Source: Cucurbitaria berberidis CBS 394.84
Taxonomy: Eukaryota; Ascomycota; Dothideomycetes; Pleosporales; Cucurbitariaceae
DNA: 64,000 nucleotides
Direction: 5' to 3'
Assembly (NCBI RefSeq): GCF_010015615.1
Contig: NW_024468935.1
Coordinates: forward strand, 372,001 to 436,000
Position numbers and translations under genes: made by a program. This document shows, piece after piece, positions 12,291 through 22,879 of the stretch. The notes beneath the pieces were generated by a model. It was not told the DNA's origin and ran no database searches. It saw nothing but the letters and a program-made list of their open reading frames with translations. The stretch's first letter is position 1; the number at the start of each line of letters is the position of its first letter.

Positions 12291-12360
12291 TTACATTGAG
12301 GTCTCTCACCTTGTCTGATGTTCTCTTACACTGAACTCTCTCACCTTGTCTGGTATTCTC
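12291..12360. repeat. 35-base tandem duplication
   Basis: Two adjacent 35-base copies (12291-12325 and 12326-12360) differ at only a few positions; each contains TCTCACCTTGTCTG. They lie just upstream of the TATA box of the astacin-like protease gene, so they may duplicate a promoter element. Confidence 0.75.
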
Positions 12361-12408
12361 TCTTACCTTGTTTACATCGCCTTGATAGCAAGATACAAGA
12401 TCCTAGTG

Positions 12409-12415
12409 TATAAAA
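12409..12415 (+). promoter_or_regulatory. TATA box for the astacin-like gene
   Basis: TATAAAA lies 97-91 bases before the ATG at 12506 and is followed by a pyrimidine-rich stretch suited to transcription starts. This is a positional inference. Confidence 0.5.
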
Positions 12416-12505
12416 CCCGCCATATCTGCACAGTCTCTACTTCCTCATTTCTTACAACAGTTTGGGAACCTTAGATCGGATACAAGAGACAGATAAGGTC
12501 AAGAT

Positions 12506-13747
12506 ATGCTACGACTTGATACCAACATGTGGCTTGTTTTGCTTATCATGGCTTTCGCAGCCATTTCCAGCACTTGTATGCCTCCCTTCAACGACATGCG
12601 GTACGCTGACAACGCAACCCTCCTCCAGGTCACTTTGGACCAGTACGAGGCCAATCCCACCCTGGGCTGGGCGCACGTCTTTGATGGTGAGAGTCCATTA
12701 GAGCGCTGGCCAGCTAATGAGAATGGCATCGTCATCATCAATTACTGTTTCCTCAATCAAAATGTCAAAGATAAGCTAGAGGGTTTCATGGTAAAAGGTT
12801 GGGAGGCTTGGAGATCGAAGCTCGGGAATGCTGGCCCCGGCTACCACCATCGTCTTGGTGGGTTCTCGGTGTACAACAAAGACGGGGTGACACCATTCTG
12901 TTTCGAGACAAATGGACGCTGGAACGAAAAGGTGCCTGTGGGAACATTGGTGGTTGGACTCATGCTGGATCCACAGGATTCTGGGGGCGAAGCTGTCATG
13001 GGTCACAGGCCTTCCCAATGGTAAGCCGCATGAAGCAGGTGTTGTGACTGTGGGGATACTGACACATCGCAGGGATGCCCGCCCCGATCGTCACGTTCTG
13101 CGAATAGGCAGCCCGGAAGGCTTGCCGTCTGACCTCCTCACATGGGTAGCCATTCACGAAATGGGCCATGTTCTAGGTCTTACCCACGAGCATCAGCGGA
13201 AGGACCGTAAGTTGCAATCGCCCTTGCTCTTTGAACGGCACGCCTAACACAAGATACAGGTGACAAGTACGTTCATTTCGAGTGCGCAAACCTCCTAGGC
13301 TACGCTGAAGCCAAAACACTTGCGGAAAGGTCAGGTCAGATATCTATCACGAAGCTTTGTACATCAGCATTGTACGGTCGCTTCGAGCCATGGAAATCTC
13401 TCGCTTTCCGTGCGTACGACTATGCCACCGAGGAGTTCTGGGAAATGTCGCACAAGGACGAGAATGGGAAGGATGATGGGTATCAGCATCACTACACTGT
13501 CACTGCTAGTGAGGATTACGACGTCGGATCCATCATGCACTACCCGAGTATCTCTGGTTGGAAAGGGGGAGAATGGAGCATCAAAGCCGCGCCACTTGTC
13601 AAGTGGAAGAATGGCGGCAAGGATTTCACGCCGCCGAGTGAAGTCACAGAGGAGAATGCAGAATTAATCTTTGCTGACATGAAAAATCTGGGGCCGAGCA
13701 GCAAAGACATTGAGGTTCTGAAGAAGTTGTATCCCTGGGAAGGTTGA
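12506..13747 (+). CDS. Secreted astacin-like zinc metalloprotease
   Basis: Zinc endopeptidase of the metzincin clan, astacin (M12A) type. Exons 12506-13020, 13073-13206 and 13260-13747 encode 378 residues. Introns of 52 and 53 bases have GTAAG donors, ACTGAC and CCTAAC branch sites and clean acceptors. The N-terminus has a hydrophobic stretch (about residues 9-20) ending near SSTC, a likely signal peptide. The zinc site HEMGHVLGLTH is at residues 200-210 and continues EHQRKDRDKY, the astacin signature. The Met-turn SIMHYPS is at about 307-313. All zinc ligands and the catalytic Glu are present. The protein should act outside the cell on proteins of the substrate or host. Secreted astacins are uncommon in fungi compared with deuterolysins and fungalysins, so the gene is of some interest. 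It stands alone, with a TATA box and a duplicated 35-base element upstream. Confidence 0.88.
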
Positions 13748-15059
13748 CACGGGATAGATGAGCAATGCTCAATCTCTTGTGGTGCTATATCTGGGAATAG
13801 ATTCGGAAAGTCATAGAGCTGACAGTCAAAGTATATACTAAGATTAAAATAATCCGATAGAAGGTTATATTTTGAGCAACAACATTCATTTCTCTCTTGT
13901 GCAATAGGTATAGTGGAGCTAGGACCGCGCTAGTCCTCAAATAGGGCGCTAAATAGGGCGCTAGTGGGAACGCTAATCCATGGATCACCGCCTGCACTTT
14001 TCCATCGACAACCTGACGTTTTCCATTACTTCGCCATCAACTCGACATTGCCGTCAACGTGCTACAATGTATGCATGTGTTTCTGCTCTAAGATTTATCC
14101 CTTGTGCACTGACACGACGAGCGCGACGCGCCTTATGCTGGTGCGGACAGGACGCGTTTCTACAAATCTGGTATGTTGTCAAGGCTCATTAAGTTCCTTC
14201 ACCCGCTAATACTCCTACACCAGGTACAATTACCCATGAAACGTTCCTTCAAATGGTTCTTCCGATAATCACCACCTCTTGCTTCTCACATGGTAGTGGA
14301 TGTGCTCAAAGGCATATTTGGGCCACCGTCTGTTGCCGATAGCACAGTGATTTGAAGATGTCCAGGCTTTGGCTTCTTGCTCAGACTTTCGGTACAGGAA
14401 TCGGCCACCTTTTACTGCGTGCGGCAATAGAGGCCCAAACTTCATTCGTAATGGGGGACGCGATTTAGCGCGTTTCCTTTGCGGAATACTTGTATACATG
14501 GGCGTTACACATTCGTCGTCTCCGACTTCATTTGTGGGTCCAACAGCCGGGACTTGTCCCAACATCTTGCGATGAATGGCAGTTGGACAAAGGCAACGCC
14601 CAAGATCGATGTTTCTGGTCTCGGTGAGCATGAGCTGCTTTGCGGTTGTAGCTTGCTGATGATCGAGAACCTCTGAGCTTATATGGCGTCTTTCCCTGCC
14701 GCTGCGCCCTTTATGTTTCTCATTCTTCAGATGGGCCAAGCATAGATGGGCGGGTAGCATCTCGTAGGATCGTTCGTTCGTTTCAGCTCATACATTTTCC
14801 AAAGCTATCTTAGGTTCATTTGACTTTTGATGTATTCAACAATGCTGCCTAATGTCCTTTTTTTCCAGGCTCCGTCGTTGAATCGTCCTGCAAGTAATTA
14901 TCTCGCTGCGACAGAGTTCAACTACGATTGGCTTGGCGTCGATGGGTGTACATGGATGGGTAACGTCATTCCAAAACTATACCGCATGTGGAAACTTTAG
15001 GCAGCAGTCGCATTAAAAACATCCAATGCCCCCCTCTACAATAATCGACTTCCTTCAAC
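13748..15059. other. Intergenic, no supported gene
   Basis: Includes the AT-rich 3' flank of the protease gene, a two-copy repeat of AAATAGGGCGCT at about 13939-13962, and an open minus frame 14269-14760 (163 codons from ATG) that shows no motif, no low-complexity signature and no splice context. That frame was not called. Confidence 0.5.
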
Positions 15060-16565
15060 ATGGCTCCCCATTGTATTTCGTCAAGAGATTTTCTAAAACA
15101 GTTCAGTTTTCCAATTGAACCCGCGCGGGACTTTGAGCTTGATGGAATTCCCGCTAGTTATGCCGCAGGCCATCCACGCGAGTGGGGACGGGAAACCGAC
15201 GTACTCGATTTTACCCGAACCAAGGAGAAAGATGAGCGTGCATACAAGAGCTACTCCACCGCCATCAGTCCGGACCAGAAGCTGCTGGCCATCACCACAA
15301 GCAAGGGGCCCATTCTGATATACGATGTCAAGTCGAAAGAATTACGCCAAGTTCTCGAAGGCTCTGGGGCTTTGGTTTTCAGACCCATCGTGAAAAAGGG
15401 TGAACAAGCAGATACTATTGCTGAAGATGCGGGGGGAGAACACGAGAAACCTGCGTACACCGCGGTTAGCGGTATACCCGAAAAGGCGTCCCGCCGAGGA
15501 TCCGAAGATGACCAGCTGATTCTATGGCACTTGGACCAACATGGTCGGGCTCTAGACGAGGAAGAGCCGATCCTTCCTGCCATCTTTGCGACGACAGCCA
15601 TTGATGCCATTGCCCCCGAACTTACAGCGAACCATGGGTGGACCAGAGAATTCGTGAATGCGTCCACCCTCCATGCACGATTTGCAGAGGCACTTCGTCA
15701 AGTAGCTGCAGATCACCGCAGAAGGAACAACACGATAATCGACAATGCGACGCTGAGCAACTTTAGTTCCACAGCATTCAGTAGTGACGGTCGACTACTG
15801 CTTTACCACTTCCAGAATGGTTCAACTCAATCTGGCATGCGCGAGCAAGACAAGCTGCCTCAAGTGGTCATCTACGACATTGATGCAAGAATGGAGATCC
15901 ATCGCCTATCGGGGCACACAGATGCCATCATGTGGTCAGGCATTAGCCCTGATAACCAATACGTCGCTTCCGTGTCCTGGGATGGGACCATGCGCATGTA
16001 TTCTTCTACCACCGGCAAACTAGGATGGGCTACAGAGGACTCAGGTGGTCAGAGCTGGGCTGGTGCGTTCTCGTCGGACTCCAAACACATTGTATGGAGT
16101 TCCAAATCCGGCAGAGTTATCCAAGTACACGATGTCGTTGATGGGCGGAAGATCTCAACGTTCCAGGAGACTTTCAACGATTGGTGCCGCTGCCTTCAGT
16201 GGCATCCCATCAAATCGCAAATTGCACTTTGCGTTGGTACGCACGCATACGTCTGGAGTCCGTTTGAGGGACAGAATGGCTCCACTATCCAACATTTCGC
16301 CATGGGTGACGAGAAAGACTGGAACTCCATGGCAGGAGTCCAAGCTGTCAGCTGGCTGGACGAAGGACGACTACTGTGTCTTGAAATATCGGACGGCACT
16401 AAGCTAGTCTATGATACGCAGAGCAATACCAAAGAGCTGTTCAGGCGGCCCATGGGCGTGAACATTGCTTGGGTAGAACGAGGATTCTATAATCTTTTCC
16501 AGAAAGAAGGCGAATCTAGCTTGTATATTAGCATCGATGGAGATGGCAAGGTGAGATATTGGTGA
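15060..16565 (+). CDS. WD40-repeat protein
   Basis: Single-exon gene for 501 residues with WD40-type beta-propeller blades; such proteins are scaffolds for protein complexes. Recognisable blades include TAISPDQKLLAITTSKGPIL near residue 67, the best one HRLSGHTDAIMWSGISPDNQ continuing into YVASVSWDGTMRMY at about 280-320, then SWAGAFSSDSKHIVWSSKSG and CLQWHPIKSQIALCVGTHAY. Other blades are divergent, as usual. A disordered acidic insert (EKASRRGSEDD) lies between the early blades. There is no signal peptide or membrane segment, so it is probably cytosolic or nuclear. The start ATG follows an A-rich leader (TTCAACATGGCT), a good fungal context. The specific complex cannot be named. No intron is needed. 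Confidence 0.85.
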   Translation: MAPHCISSRDFLKQFSFPIEPARDFELDGIPASYAAGHPREWGRETDVLDFTRTKEKDERAYKSYSTAISPDQKLLAITTSKGPILIYDVKSKELRQVLEGSGALVFRPIVKKGEQADTIAEDAGGEHEKPAYTAVSGIPEKASRRGSEDDQLILWHLDQHGRALDEEEPILPAIFATTAIDAIAPELTANHGWTREFVNASTLHARFAEALRQVAADHRRRNNTIIDNATLSNFSSTAFSSDGRLLLYHFQNGSTQSGMREQDKLPQVVIYDIDARMEIHRLSGHTDAIMWSGISPDNQYVASVSWDGTMRMYSSTTGKLGWATEDSGGQSWAGAFSSDSKHIVWSSKSGRVIQVHDVVDGRKISTFQETFNDWCRCLQWHPIKSQIALCVGTHAYVWSPFEGQNGSTIQHFAMGDEKDWNSMAGVQAVSWLDEGRLLCLEISDGTKLVYDTQSNTKELFRRPMGVNIAWVERGFYNLFQKEGESSLYISIDGDGKVRYW

Positions 16566-17329
16566 ATTAGTGTTCCTGCCCTTCCGACCATGTCGATCAA
16601 AGAAACACAACTAAAGGAACCGAGTAGAGACGCTAGGGTTGATAGGGGAGCACACGAGTTATTTTCCGACGCTGCGACACAAGCAGTAGGATAATTCTCC
16701 ACGTTACTAGTAACCACTTCCGATGTATAGCGAATGACACAACTTCGCTCTCTTTACAGTACTAACACTGAATATGCGGTATTACTGTCGATCGGGACCC
16801 ATTTTCGATTTGGTCTTACGGTTGGCTAAAGGCCTGACGGTCCGGATAACCGCCTCCGCGCCCCTTTCAGGCTGAACCCCACACCGCCTCTCGCTTAGCC
16901 CCACGCGATGCAACTTATGGTACATACATATGAACCGCCGCGACAGCTGATTGTTCCCCCGAAAACCCCTCATTGTTCTTTTCCGGGTCTGCACTTTGGC
17001 CTTGTTGTTTTGAGATTTGCTTCGAGCTTGCTTTTCTTTGCATCTCATCGACTGCACAGCAACCCGTCCTTCTTTCTGTCTCAACTGGCTTCTTAGTTGT
17101 TCGATATCGAGTTCGTTCGACTTCAAACTGAACCGGAAGCAGACCTGCACTGTATTGTCTCGAGCTCGCTTTCTGCGTTCCCATTTCCCTTCTATCGTGT
17201 TACTAAACTCAGTAAGCTTAGCCTCCTGGCCATGTTGGCCCTTACGTCTTTGTATAACCAACCAGCCCTTTGCGGTATAAAAGTCCACGTTGGGCACCAA
17301 AACCTTTGTACCTGCACCAGTATTCAATC
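16566..17329. other. Intergenic, promoter of the GH94 gene
   Basis: Short overlapping frames on both strands without motifs. Contains the TATAAAAG box at 17276-17283. No other gene is supported. Confidence 0.5.
17276..17283 (+). promoter_or_regulatory. TATA box for the GH94 gene
   Basis: TATAAAAG lies 54-47 bases upstream of the ATG at 17330. It supports that start over a non-ATG start near 17270, which would place the box inside the coding region. Confidence 0.6.
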
Positions 17330-19726
17330 ATGATTCAGGCGACGGAGAACGGAGAGCGATATGAACTCGACAGCCCTACGGCAATGCCTAAATCGGGTGC
17401 ATTTCTCTGGAATCAGCGCATGATGATTCAAGTCACCTGTCGTGGTTACGCCACTGCACAGTTCATGCAACCAGAGCCCGCAAAATACGCCTACGCCCCG
17501 AACCTCGAGGCAAAGACGTTCATGCAACCCGAGCAAAACTACTACGCGCACCACCCGGGTCGGTTCGTATACGTTAAAGATGAAACGACGAAAGAGATAT
17601 TCTCAGCTCCATATGAGCCAGTGAGAGCGAAGTTCGATCGATTCAACTTCTCCGTTGGGAAAAGTGACATCAAATGGACCGTCGAGAAACTTGGCATCCG
17701 CGTTGAAATGGGCTTTCTGCTACCGACGGATGATGTGGCCGAACTATGGACCATCAAAGTCACCAATCTCTCAGGTCGCAAGCGTAGTTTGAGCATCTAT
17801 CCATACTTTCCATTCGGCTACATGTCGTGGATGAATCAAGAGGCGGAATGGAACGAGGAAGTGGGTGGCATTGTAGGCAGCAGTAAGACGCCCTACCAGA
17901 AAGCGGCGGATTACCCCAAGACAAAATTTCTGAAAGACAAGACGTACCTTCTTTGTGAGACAACTCCAGTCGCATGGGAAGCAAAACAAGAAGCTTTTGA
18001 AGGCGAAGGAGGGTTACAAGCTCCTTCTGCATTGAATGAGGCACAGTTGTCTAATAACGACGCCCGCTATGAGACCCCGACAGCAGCTGTCCAATATCGG
18101 GATCAGCTGGAAGCGAAGGACAGTAGAGAGTATCGCTTTATGTTCGGCCCGGCATACGACGAACTGGAGATTCTTGACATGCGCAAGAAGTACCTCAGTA
18201 AGGCCGCTTTTGCTAAAGCGGCCAATGATTACGAGGCGTACATCGAAAAAGGTAACGGCTGCCTCCGCCTCGATACCCCAGACAAGGACCTGGATAACTT
18301 CGTCAACAACTGGCTACCCCGACAACTGTACTACCATGGAGATGTAAACCGACTTACGACCGATCCGCAAACACGGAACTACCTCCAAGACAACATGGGC
18401 ATGAGTTTCATTAAGCCTGAAGTCTGCCGCAAGGCTATTCTTACTGCAGTGGGTCAGCAGGAGAAGAACGGCTCGATGCCTGACGGGATTCTACTCGCGA
18501 AAGGTGCGGTGTTGAAATACATCAATCAAATCCCACATACAGACCACTGCGTTTGGCTGCCCATCGCTCTGGAGATCTATCTTAGCGAGACAGGCGACTA
18601 TGGGCTCCTAGAAGAAAAGGTGAATAGCATGCATGGTGACACGTACACGGTCTTCGAGCGCCTCAGCCGAGCGATGGACTGGCTCCTATCATCAGACGCG
18701 CGTGATGAACGCGGTCTGTCTTACATTGCGCAGGGTGATTGGTGTGACCCAATGAACATGGTTGGGCCCAAGGGAGTGGGTGTATCGGGATGGCTAACAG
18801 TCGCTACCGCGTACGCCGTAAACCTCTGGGCTACCGTCTGTGAGCAGGTCAATAGGGCTGACATTGCAGCGAAGTACCGCGCCGGTGCAGAAGAAGTAAA
18901 CGAATCCGCCAACGAGCATCTCTGGGATGGCGACTGGTACGCCCGCGGAATTACGGATGACAACGTGACTTTCGGCATCAAAGATGACAAGGAAGGTCGA
19001 ATCTGGCTGAATCCACAAGCCTGGTCAATTCTCGGAGGTGCAGCTTCCCCTGAACAAATCTCGAAGATGCTGCCACAAGTTGATGAGCAACTCACAACGC
19101 CATATGGTGTTGTCATGTTTGGCCCCCCTTATACCAGCATGCGTGAAGATGTTGGTCGCGTTACTCAAAAGTACCCAGGTCAGGGCGAGAACGGATCCGT
19201 GTACAATCACGCAGCTGCTTTCTATGCATGGGCACTGTATGGTATCGGCGAGGTTGACCGCGCGTACTCCACTCTCCGCAAGATGATCCCGGGACCCGAC
19301 GAGGAACATCTTTTGCGCCGCGGCCAGCTACCGATCTTTATCCCAAACTATTATCGTGGTGGTTACGGAATTCCGAACCTTGATCGCACAGCTGGTAGGA
19401 GTTCGCAGCTTTTCAATACTGGAACAGTATCCTGGGTATACAGATGTTTCATTGAAGGTCTGTGTGGCCTTAGAGGGGTTAGAGAAGGCTTGGAAGTTGA
19501 TCCCAAGATACCGAGTGCCTGGGAGGACCTGCGAGTCATACGGAAGTTCAGGAACGCGACGTTTGAGGTAGCCATCAGGCGCACAGATACACTGAATGTG
19601 AAGGTTGTAGTCGATGGAGAGCCACTAGATGGTAATATCATCGGAAACGTCGAGACAGGAAGGACCTACAAAGTTGAGGTATCGATACCAAAATCAAAAG
19701 AGTCGGTGGTTAGTTCGAAAAAGTAG
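17330..19726 (+). CDS. GH94 phosphorylase, cellobionic-acid-phosphorylase-like
   Basis: Glycoside phosphorylase of family GH94. By length (798 residues, one exon) and the absence of a signal peptide it matches fungal cytosolic cellobionic acid phosphorylases, which split cellobionate with phosphate into glucose-1-phosphate and gluconate after oxidative cellulose breakdown. The N-terminal beta-sandwich half is followed by an (alpha/alpha)6 barrel with NYLQDNMGMSFIKPEVCRKA, NGSMPDGI, HTDHCVWLPIALEIYLSETG and GDWCDPMNMVGPKG (469-482), where the conserved Asp of GDW-D is the expected general acid region. GENGSVYNHAAAF and YYRGGYGIPNLDRTAGRSSQLFNTG complete the set. All core motifs look intact. 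The exact substrate is inference; cellobiose and chitobiose phosphorylases are relatives. The promoter has a TATA box 47 bases upstream. Confidence 0.85.
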   Translation: MIQATENGERYELDSPTAMPKSGAFLWNQRMMIQVTCRGYATAQFMQPEPAKYAYAPNLEAKTFMQPEQNYYAHHPGRFVYVKDETTKEIFSAPYEPVRAKFDRFNFSVGKSDIKWTVEKLGIRVEMGFLLPTDDVAELWTIKVTNLSGRKRSLSIYPYFPFGYMSWMNQEAEWNEEVGGIVGSSKTPYQKAADYPKTKFLKDKTYLLCETTPVAWEAKQEAFEGEGGLQAPSALNEAQLSNNDARYETPTAAVQYRDQLEAKDSREYRFMFGPAYDELEILDMRKKYLSKAAFAKAANDYEAYIEKGNGCLRLDTPDKDLDNFVNNWLPRQLYYHGDVNRLTTDPQTRNYLQDNMGMSFIKPEVCRKAILTAVGQQEKNGSMPDGILLAKGAVLKYINQIPHTDHCVWLPIALEIYLSETGDYGLLEEKVNSMHGDTYTVFERLSRAMDWLLSSDARDERGLSYIAQGDWCDPMNMVGPKGVGVSGWLTVATAYAVNLWATVCEQVNRADIAAKYRAGAEEVNESANEHLWDGDWYARGITDDNVTFGIKDDKEGRIWLNPQAWSILGGAASPEQISKMLPQVDEQLTTPYGVVMFGPPYTSMREDVGRVTQKYPGQGENGSVYNHAAAFYAWALYGIGEVDRAYSTLRKMIPGPDEEHLLRRGQLPIFIPNYYRGGYGIPNLDRTAGRSSQLFNTGTVSWVYRCFIEGLCGLRGVREGLEVDPKIPSAWEDLRVIRKFRNATFEVAIRRTDTLNVKVVVDGEPLDGNIIGNVETGRTYKVEVSIPKSKESVVSSKK

Positions 19727-21592
19727 GTTGAAGGAGTCGACGCGTTTGCATTAAAAATTTCGGTAATCAATAGACATGGGCGTGCGCAACCGGAACTCAT
19801 GCGAGCGAGTGTTAACAGTGATTAGTCTATAAGATGAACTTGGGGATGACTGTGTTGTCTTCCATATTTCATAACAGGACGAGTGCTAAACATCCATCGG
19901 CAATCTTCACTTCATGCTTGTAGCGCTCGAGAATAAAGGTAATACTGATAGTTAAGACACAATAATGATTATGAAGATAACAGCAATGTGGATGACTTCA
20001 ATCTGGGCGACTGTACCCGGCACTCAGTCCAAGTGTTGGAGCTATACTGCTTTGAGCTTAGCGTGTGCGTGATGTAAAAGATCCAATATTATCTCCCTAT
20101 GTCAATTTTCATCCTCCTAGTTTATGAACCAACACCATAGCCGTCCAGACGCGCGTTAGCACAAGAGAAACCTGGTTCCGCTCTCCGCCTGTTTCCTTAA
20201 CCTGGTAGGCAAGGGCGTGGTAGTTTGAACTTGCACACAGTAACGCGCGTGAGGCCCCTGTTCGGAAGATCGGATCGGCATTGCCATATCTCTTGCCTGG
20301 ATCTATTGATACGTCTAGGAATGCAATCAACCAGAAGAAACTTCTCGCTTCGCGATGGAGTACCGTGGAGGGTTACAGACACAGCATGTGCTCTGCTTCT
20401 ACAACCGGCTAACTCGGTTAATCAATATCAGTAGCTATAACGGCCTTCCGGTCCGCGCACAGGTAACCATTAAAGAACTCTAGGCCTCCCTTCATGAATG
20501 GCGGCAACACATCGAAGATCGAGAAGTTTTGCCAGCAGGTGGTTATTAAGCACATACGCCTGCAAACCGCCCGTTCCCAGCGATCTTATCCCTAGCCTGC
20601 GAACCACATGGGCTCAGATTTCGTTTGCTTATTTCTTTTTATAGTATGGCCCCGTCATTTGTCCCCATAACTCACATCAGCTAGTGCTTCTGTCTCTCTC
20701 AATCGGTATCTCTTCACGTGACATGCATCATCGCTTTCGCTTCACCCCACAATTCCATTTTAGCGCAACCCAAACTGTGGGGTGACGTTCGGCACATCAG
20801 CCGTCCTGGCGGAAAGCTTGTCTTGTCATCTTGCATACGAATGAGGAAATGCTCGGCAATGGCGGGTGATTATAATCGGCGCCCTTTTCTCCACCCCAGA
20901 CCCGCCATATTTTCGATAGTCTCGAGTTGTATGGTCCGGCCTATCCGCTGGCATCAACCACCCCATGGCATAAGGCATTTTCGATGTTACTCTAGGAACC
21001 ATCTGGCTTTATGATTAACAGAATTCATTGAATGAGGATGTCTTTCTTTTCATCAGATCTCGCGTACCTGATTGACTTGTACCACTCTTGGTCGACATCA
21101 AATATGCACCTTTCGAGCAACGTCCCTATCAACCTATCCGGCATAAAATTGGAGCTTGTTGATGATCGACCCACTTGCCAATCTGTATCGGTGGACCAAG
21201 TCCCAGGACCACTCGGATATGCATCCAATAAATACGGATGATGTTACGTGACAGCATGAGCTACCCGATTCCAAAGGATCCATATACGAGAATCCCGGGT
21301 TATGGGCAGACAACGGAGCCACTGCGGCCTGTGAACACGTCCGCAAGCTTGCGTTGCTTGATACCAAAATTGTCGATACAGCGGCCATCCGGATCGCGAT
21401 GTCCACTATGACCTCAACAGAAGACACCCGCAACCTGCTTCAAAAAAAATTGTGGACCACAGAGCATATGTTGATGTCATCTTACTATGTACATTCGTCA
21501 TCTACTGCAAATATAAGAGTCGCTCTGCAGTTGGACTTGCAAAGCCATCCGCTTCCTCATTCTTCATCCGACGATCAATCCAGCTATTCAAC
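19727..21592. other. Intergenic, possible short coding relic on the minus strand
   Basis: About 1.9 kb. The minus strand between about 20580 and 20430 has an open stretch reading like protein (FSIFDVLPPFMKGG and GYLCADRKAVIATDID before a stop), but no start or partner exon could be placed, so it is at most a relic. ATATAAG at 21511-21517 lies 76 bases upstream of the next ATG and may be a TATA element. Confidence 0.4.
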
Positions 21593-22879
21593 ATGAAGTA
21601 CGCATTCGCTCAAGTCGCATTAGGCCTTACTGCCAACGCCCTCGTTGCCCGCGAGCCACCACAGTGCGTCCAGCTCCGTGCATCTGGAGGTGCATCTGGA
21701 GTCCTCGGCCAGCTTTCTGATGGTCAAAACCGTGTGGGTGGTGGGCACCCCACGGGTTGCTATTGCTTGAGCAACGGCGGCTTCACTGACACCAATGGAC
21801 GCGGTTGCATCCTCACGCCCCCTACAACGCAGTTCCAATGTGATGTTGGTGCTAGCCCGACATCTGGTTTCTCAACCTCCGGGGATAAAGTTACTTACAA
21901 CGGCAATGGAAAGTTTTATGCTTGCGCTGTCAACGACAACGGCGAGTACAACGTCTACACCAAGACTGTCTCAGGCCAGGACAAGTGCGTTGAGATCTCG
22001 TTGAGCCCCGCCGGGTCTTGCGGCTCTGGATCTACACCGCCCCAGCCAAGCAAGCCTGCTCAACCTGAACAGTCATCAAAGCCTGCCCCGAGTCAACCTG
22101 CGCAACCCTATCAGCCAGCTCCTCAGCAATCTCACCCTTCTTCAGCCTGTCAGCCAGCTCCTCGACCGAGTCAGTCGGCTTATCAACCTTCAAAGCCTGC
22201 CCCTGAATCTTCCCAGCCAGCTCAGCCCTCAAAACCAGCTCCTCATCCAAGTCAACCGGCTCAGCCATCTACGCCTGCACCAAGCCAGTCGGATTACCAA
22301 CCTTCGAAGCCCGCCCCTCAGCCAAGTCAACCGGCTCAGTCATCTAAACCTACACCAAGCCAGCCTGCTCCGCAGCCTAGCAAGTCCGCTGGTGGATGCC
22401 CCACAGACCTGAACGGCAAATATGAATACCCCCACCTCATTGTCCCCGTCGATTCCAAGCAACCGAGCAAGTCATACGGCACATCCTACTTCGGAACCGT
22501 CAACAGCACCACCTGCTCCATCTTCAACTTCGATATCCCCGCGTCCTACTCTGGCAAGACGTGCAGTCTCGTCTTCCTCTTCCCCGAGCAAAAGGATCTC
22601 GAGACATCCAGCTTCACCGTCTCCGGCAGCGGAAAGGTCAACTTCACGAAATTGACGGGCCCAGCGACCCAGCAGACGACTTGGGCTAACCAGCCTGGAA
22701 AGGACAGCGAACTTCAAAGCTTGAGCGTGGCGCCCGGCAACTCTTATGCCATTGCCTCGGGTAGCTGCGCGGCGGGACAGACTGTGACCTACGAGCTTTG
22801 CAGTCAGGGCGACTTTGCGCTCCATTACTTCCAGGACTACAACCCCAGCCCTCTTGGACTGTACGTTCGCTCGTGCTAA
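21593..22879 (+). CDS. Secreted cell-wall protein with But2 C-terminal domain
   Basis: Single-exon gene for 428 residues. An N-terminal signal peptide (about residues 1-19, MKYAFAQVALGLTANALVA) is followed by a Cys-containing head domain (QCDVG, CYCLSNGG, FYACAVND). Next comes a long low-complexity spacer, about residues 147-265, built from degenerate units such as SQPAQPSKPAP. The C-terminal part, from GGCPTDLNGKYEYPHLIVPV to the end, matches the But2 (PF09792) domain: YFGTVNSTTCSIFNFDIPAS, CSLVFLFPEQ and WANQP. Members are secreted or wall-bound proteins of ascomycetes without a settled function. The spacer should extend the C-terminal domain from the wall and is a candidate for O-mannosylation. 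No GPI signal is visible. The start was chosen at the ATG that begins the signal peptide; a longer in-frame extension to 21452 would destroy it. Confidence 0.88.
   Translation: MKYAFAQVALGLTANALVAREPPQCVQLRASGGASGVLGQLSDGQNRVGGGHPTGCYCLSNGGFTDTNGRGCILTPPTTQFQCDVGASPTSGFSTSGDKVTYNGNGKFYACAVNDNGEYNVYTKTVSGQDKCVEISLSPAGSCGSGSTPPQPSKPAQPEQSSKPAPSQPAQPYQPAPQQSHPSSACQPAPRPSQSAYQPSKPAPESSQPAQPSKPAPHPSQPAQPSTPAPSQSDYQPSKPAPQPSQPAQSSKPTPSQPAPQPSKSAGGCPTDLNGKYEYPHLIVPVDSKQPSKSYGTSYFGTVNSTTCSIFNFDIPASYSGKTCSLVFLFPEQKDLETSSFTVSGSGKVNFTKLTGPATQQTTWANQPGKDSELQSLSVAPGNSYAIASGSCAAGQTVTYELCSQGDFALHYFQDYNPSPLGLYVRSC
22030..22392 (+). repeat. Imperfect coding repeat encoding Ser/Pro/Gln/Ala/Lys units
   Basis: Repeated in-frame units encode S-Q-P-A-Q-P-S-K-P-A-P-like blocks inside the But2 protein. 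Near-identical stretches recur, such as CAGCCAAGTCAACCGGCTCA. Unit number is expected to vary between isolates through slippage or recombination. Confidence 0.85.

Noticed and set aside
14269..14760. Open minus-strand frame of 163 codons starting with ATG
   Set aside because: No motif, no splice context and composition like shadow frames; it overlaps shorter plus-strand frames of equal quality.
17270..17329. Longer start for the GH94 protein
   Set aside because: It would begin at a TTG codon and include the TATA box; the ATG at 17330 fits better.
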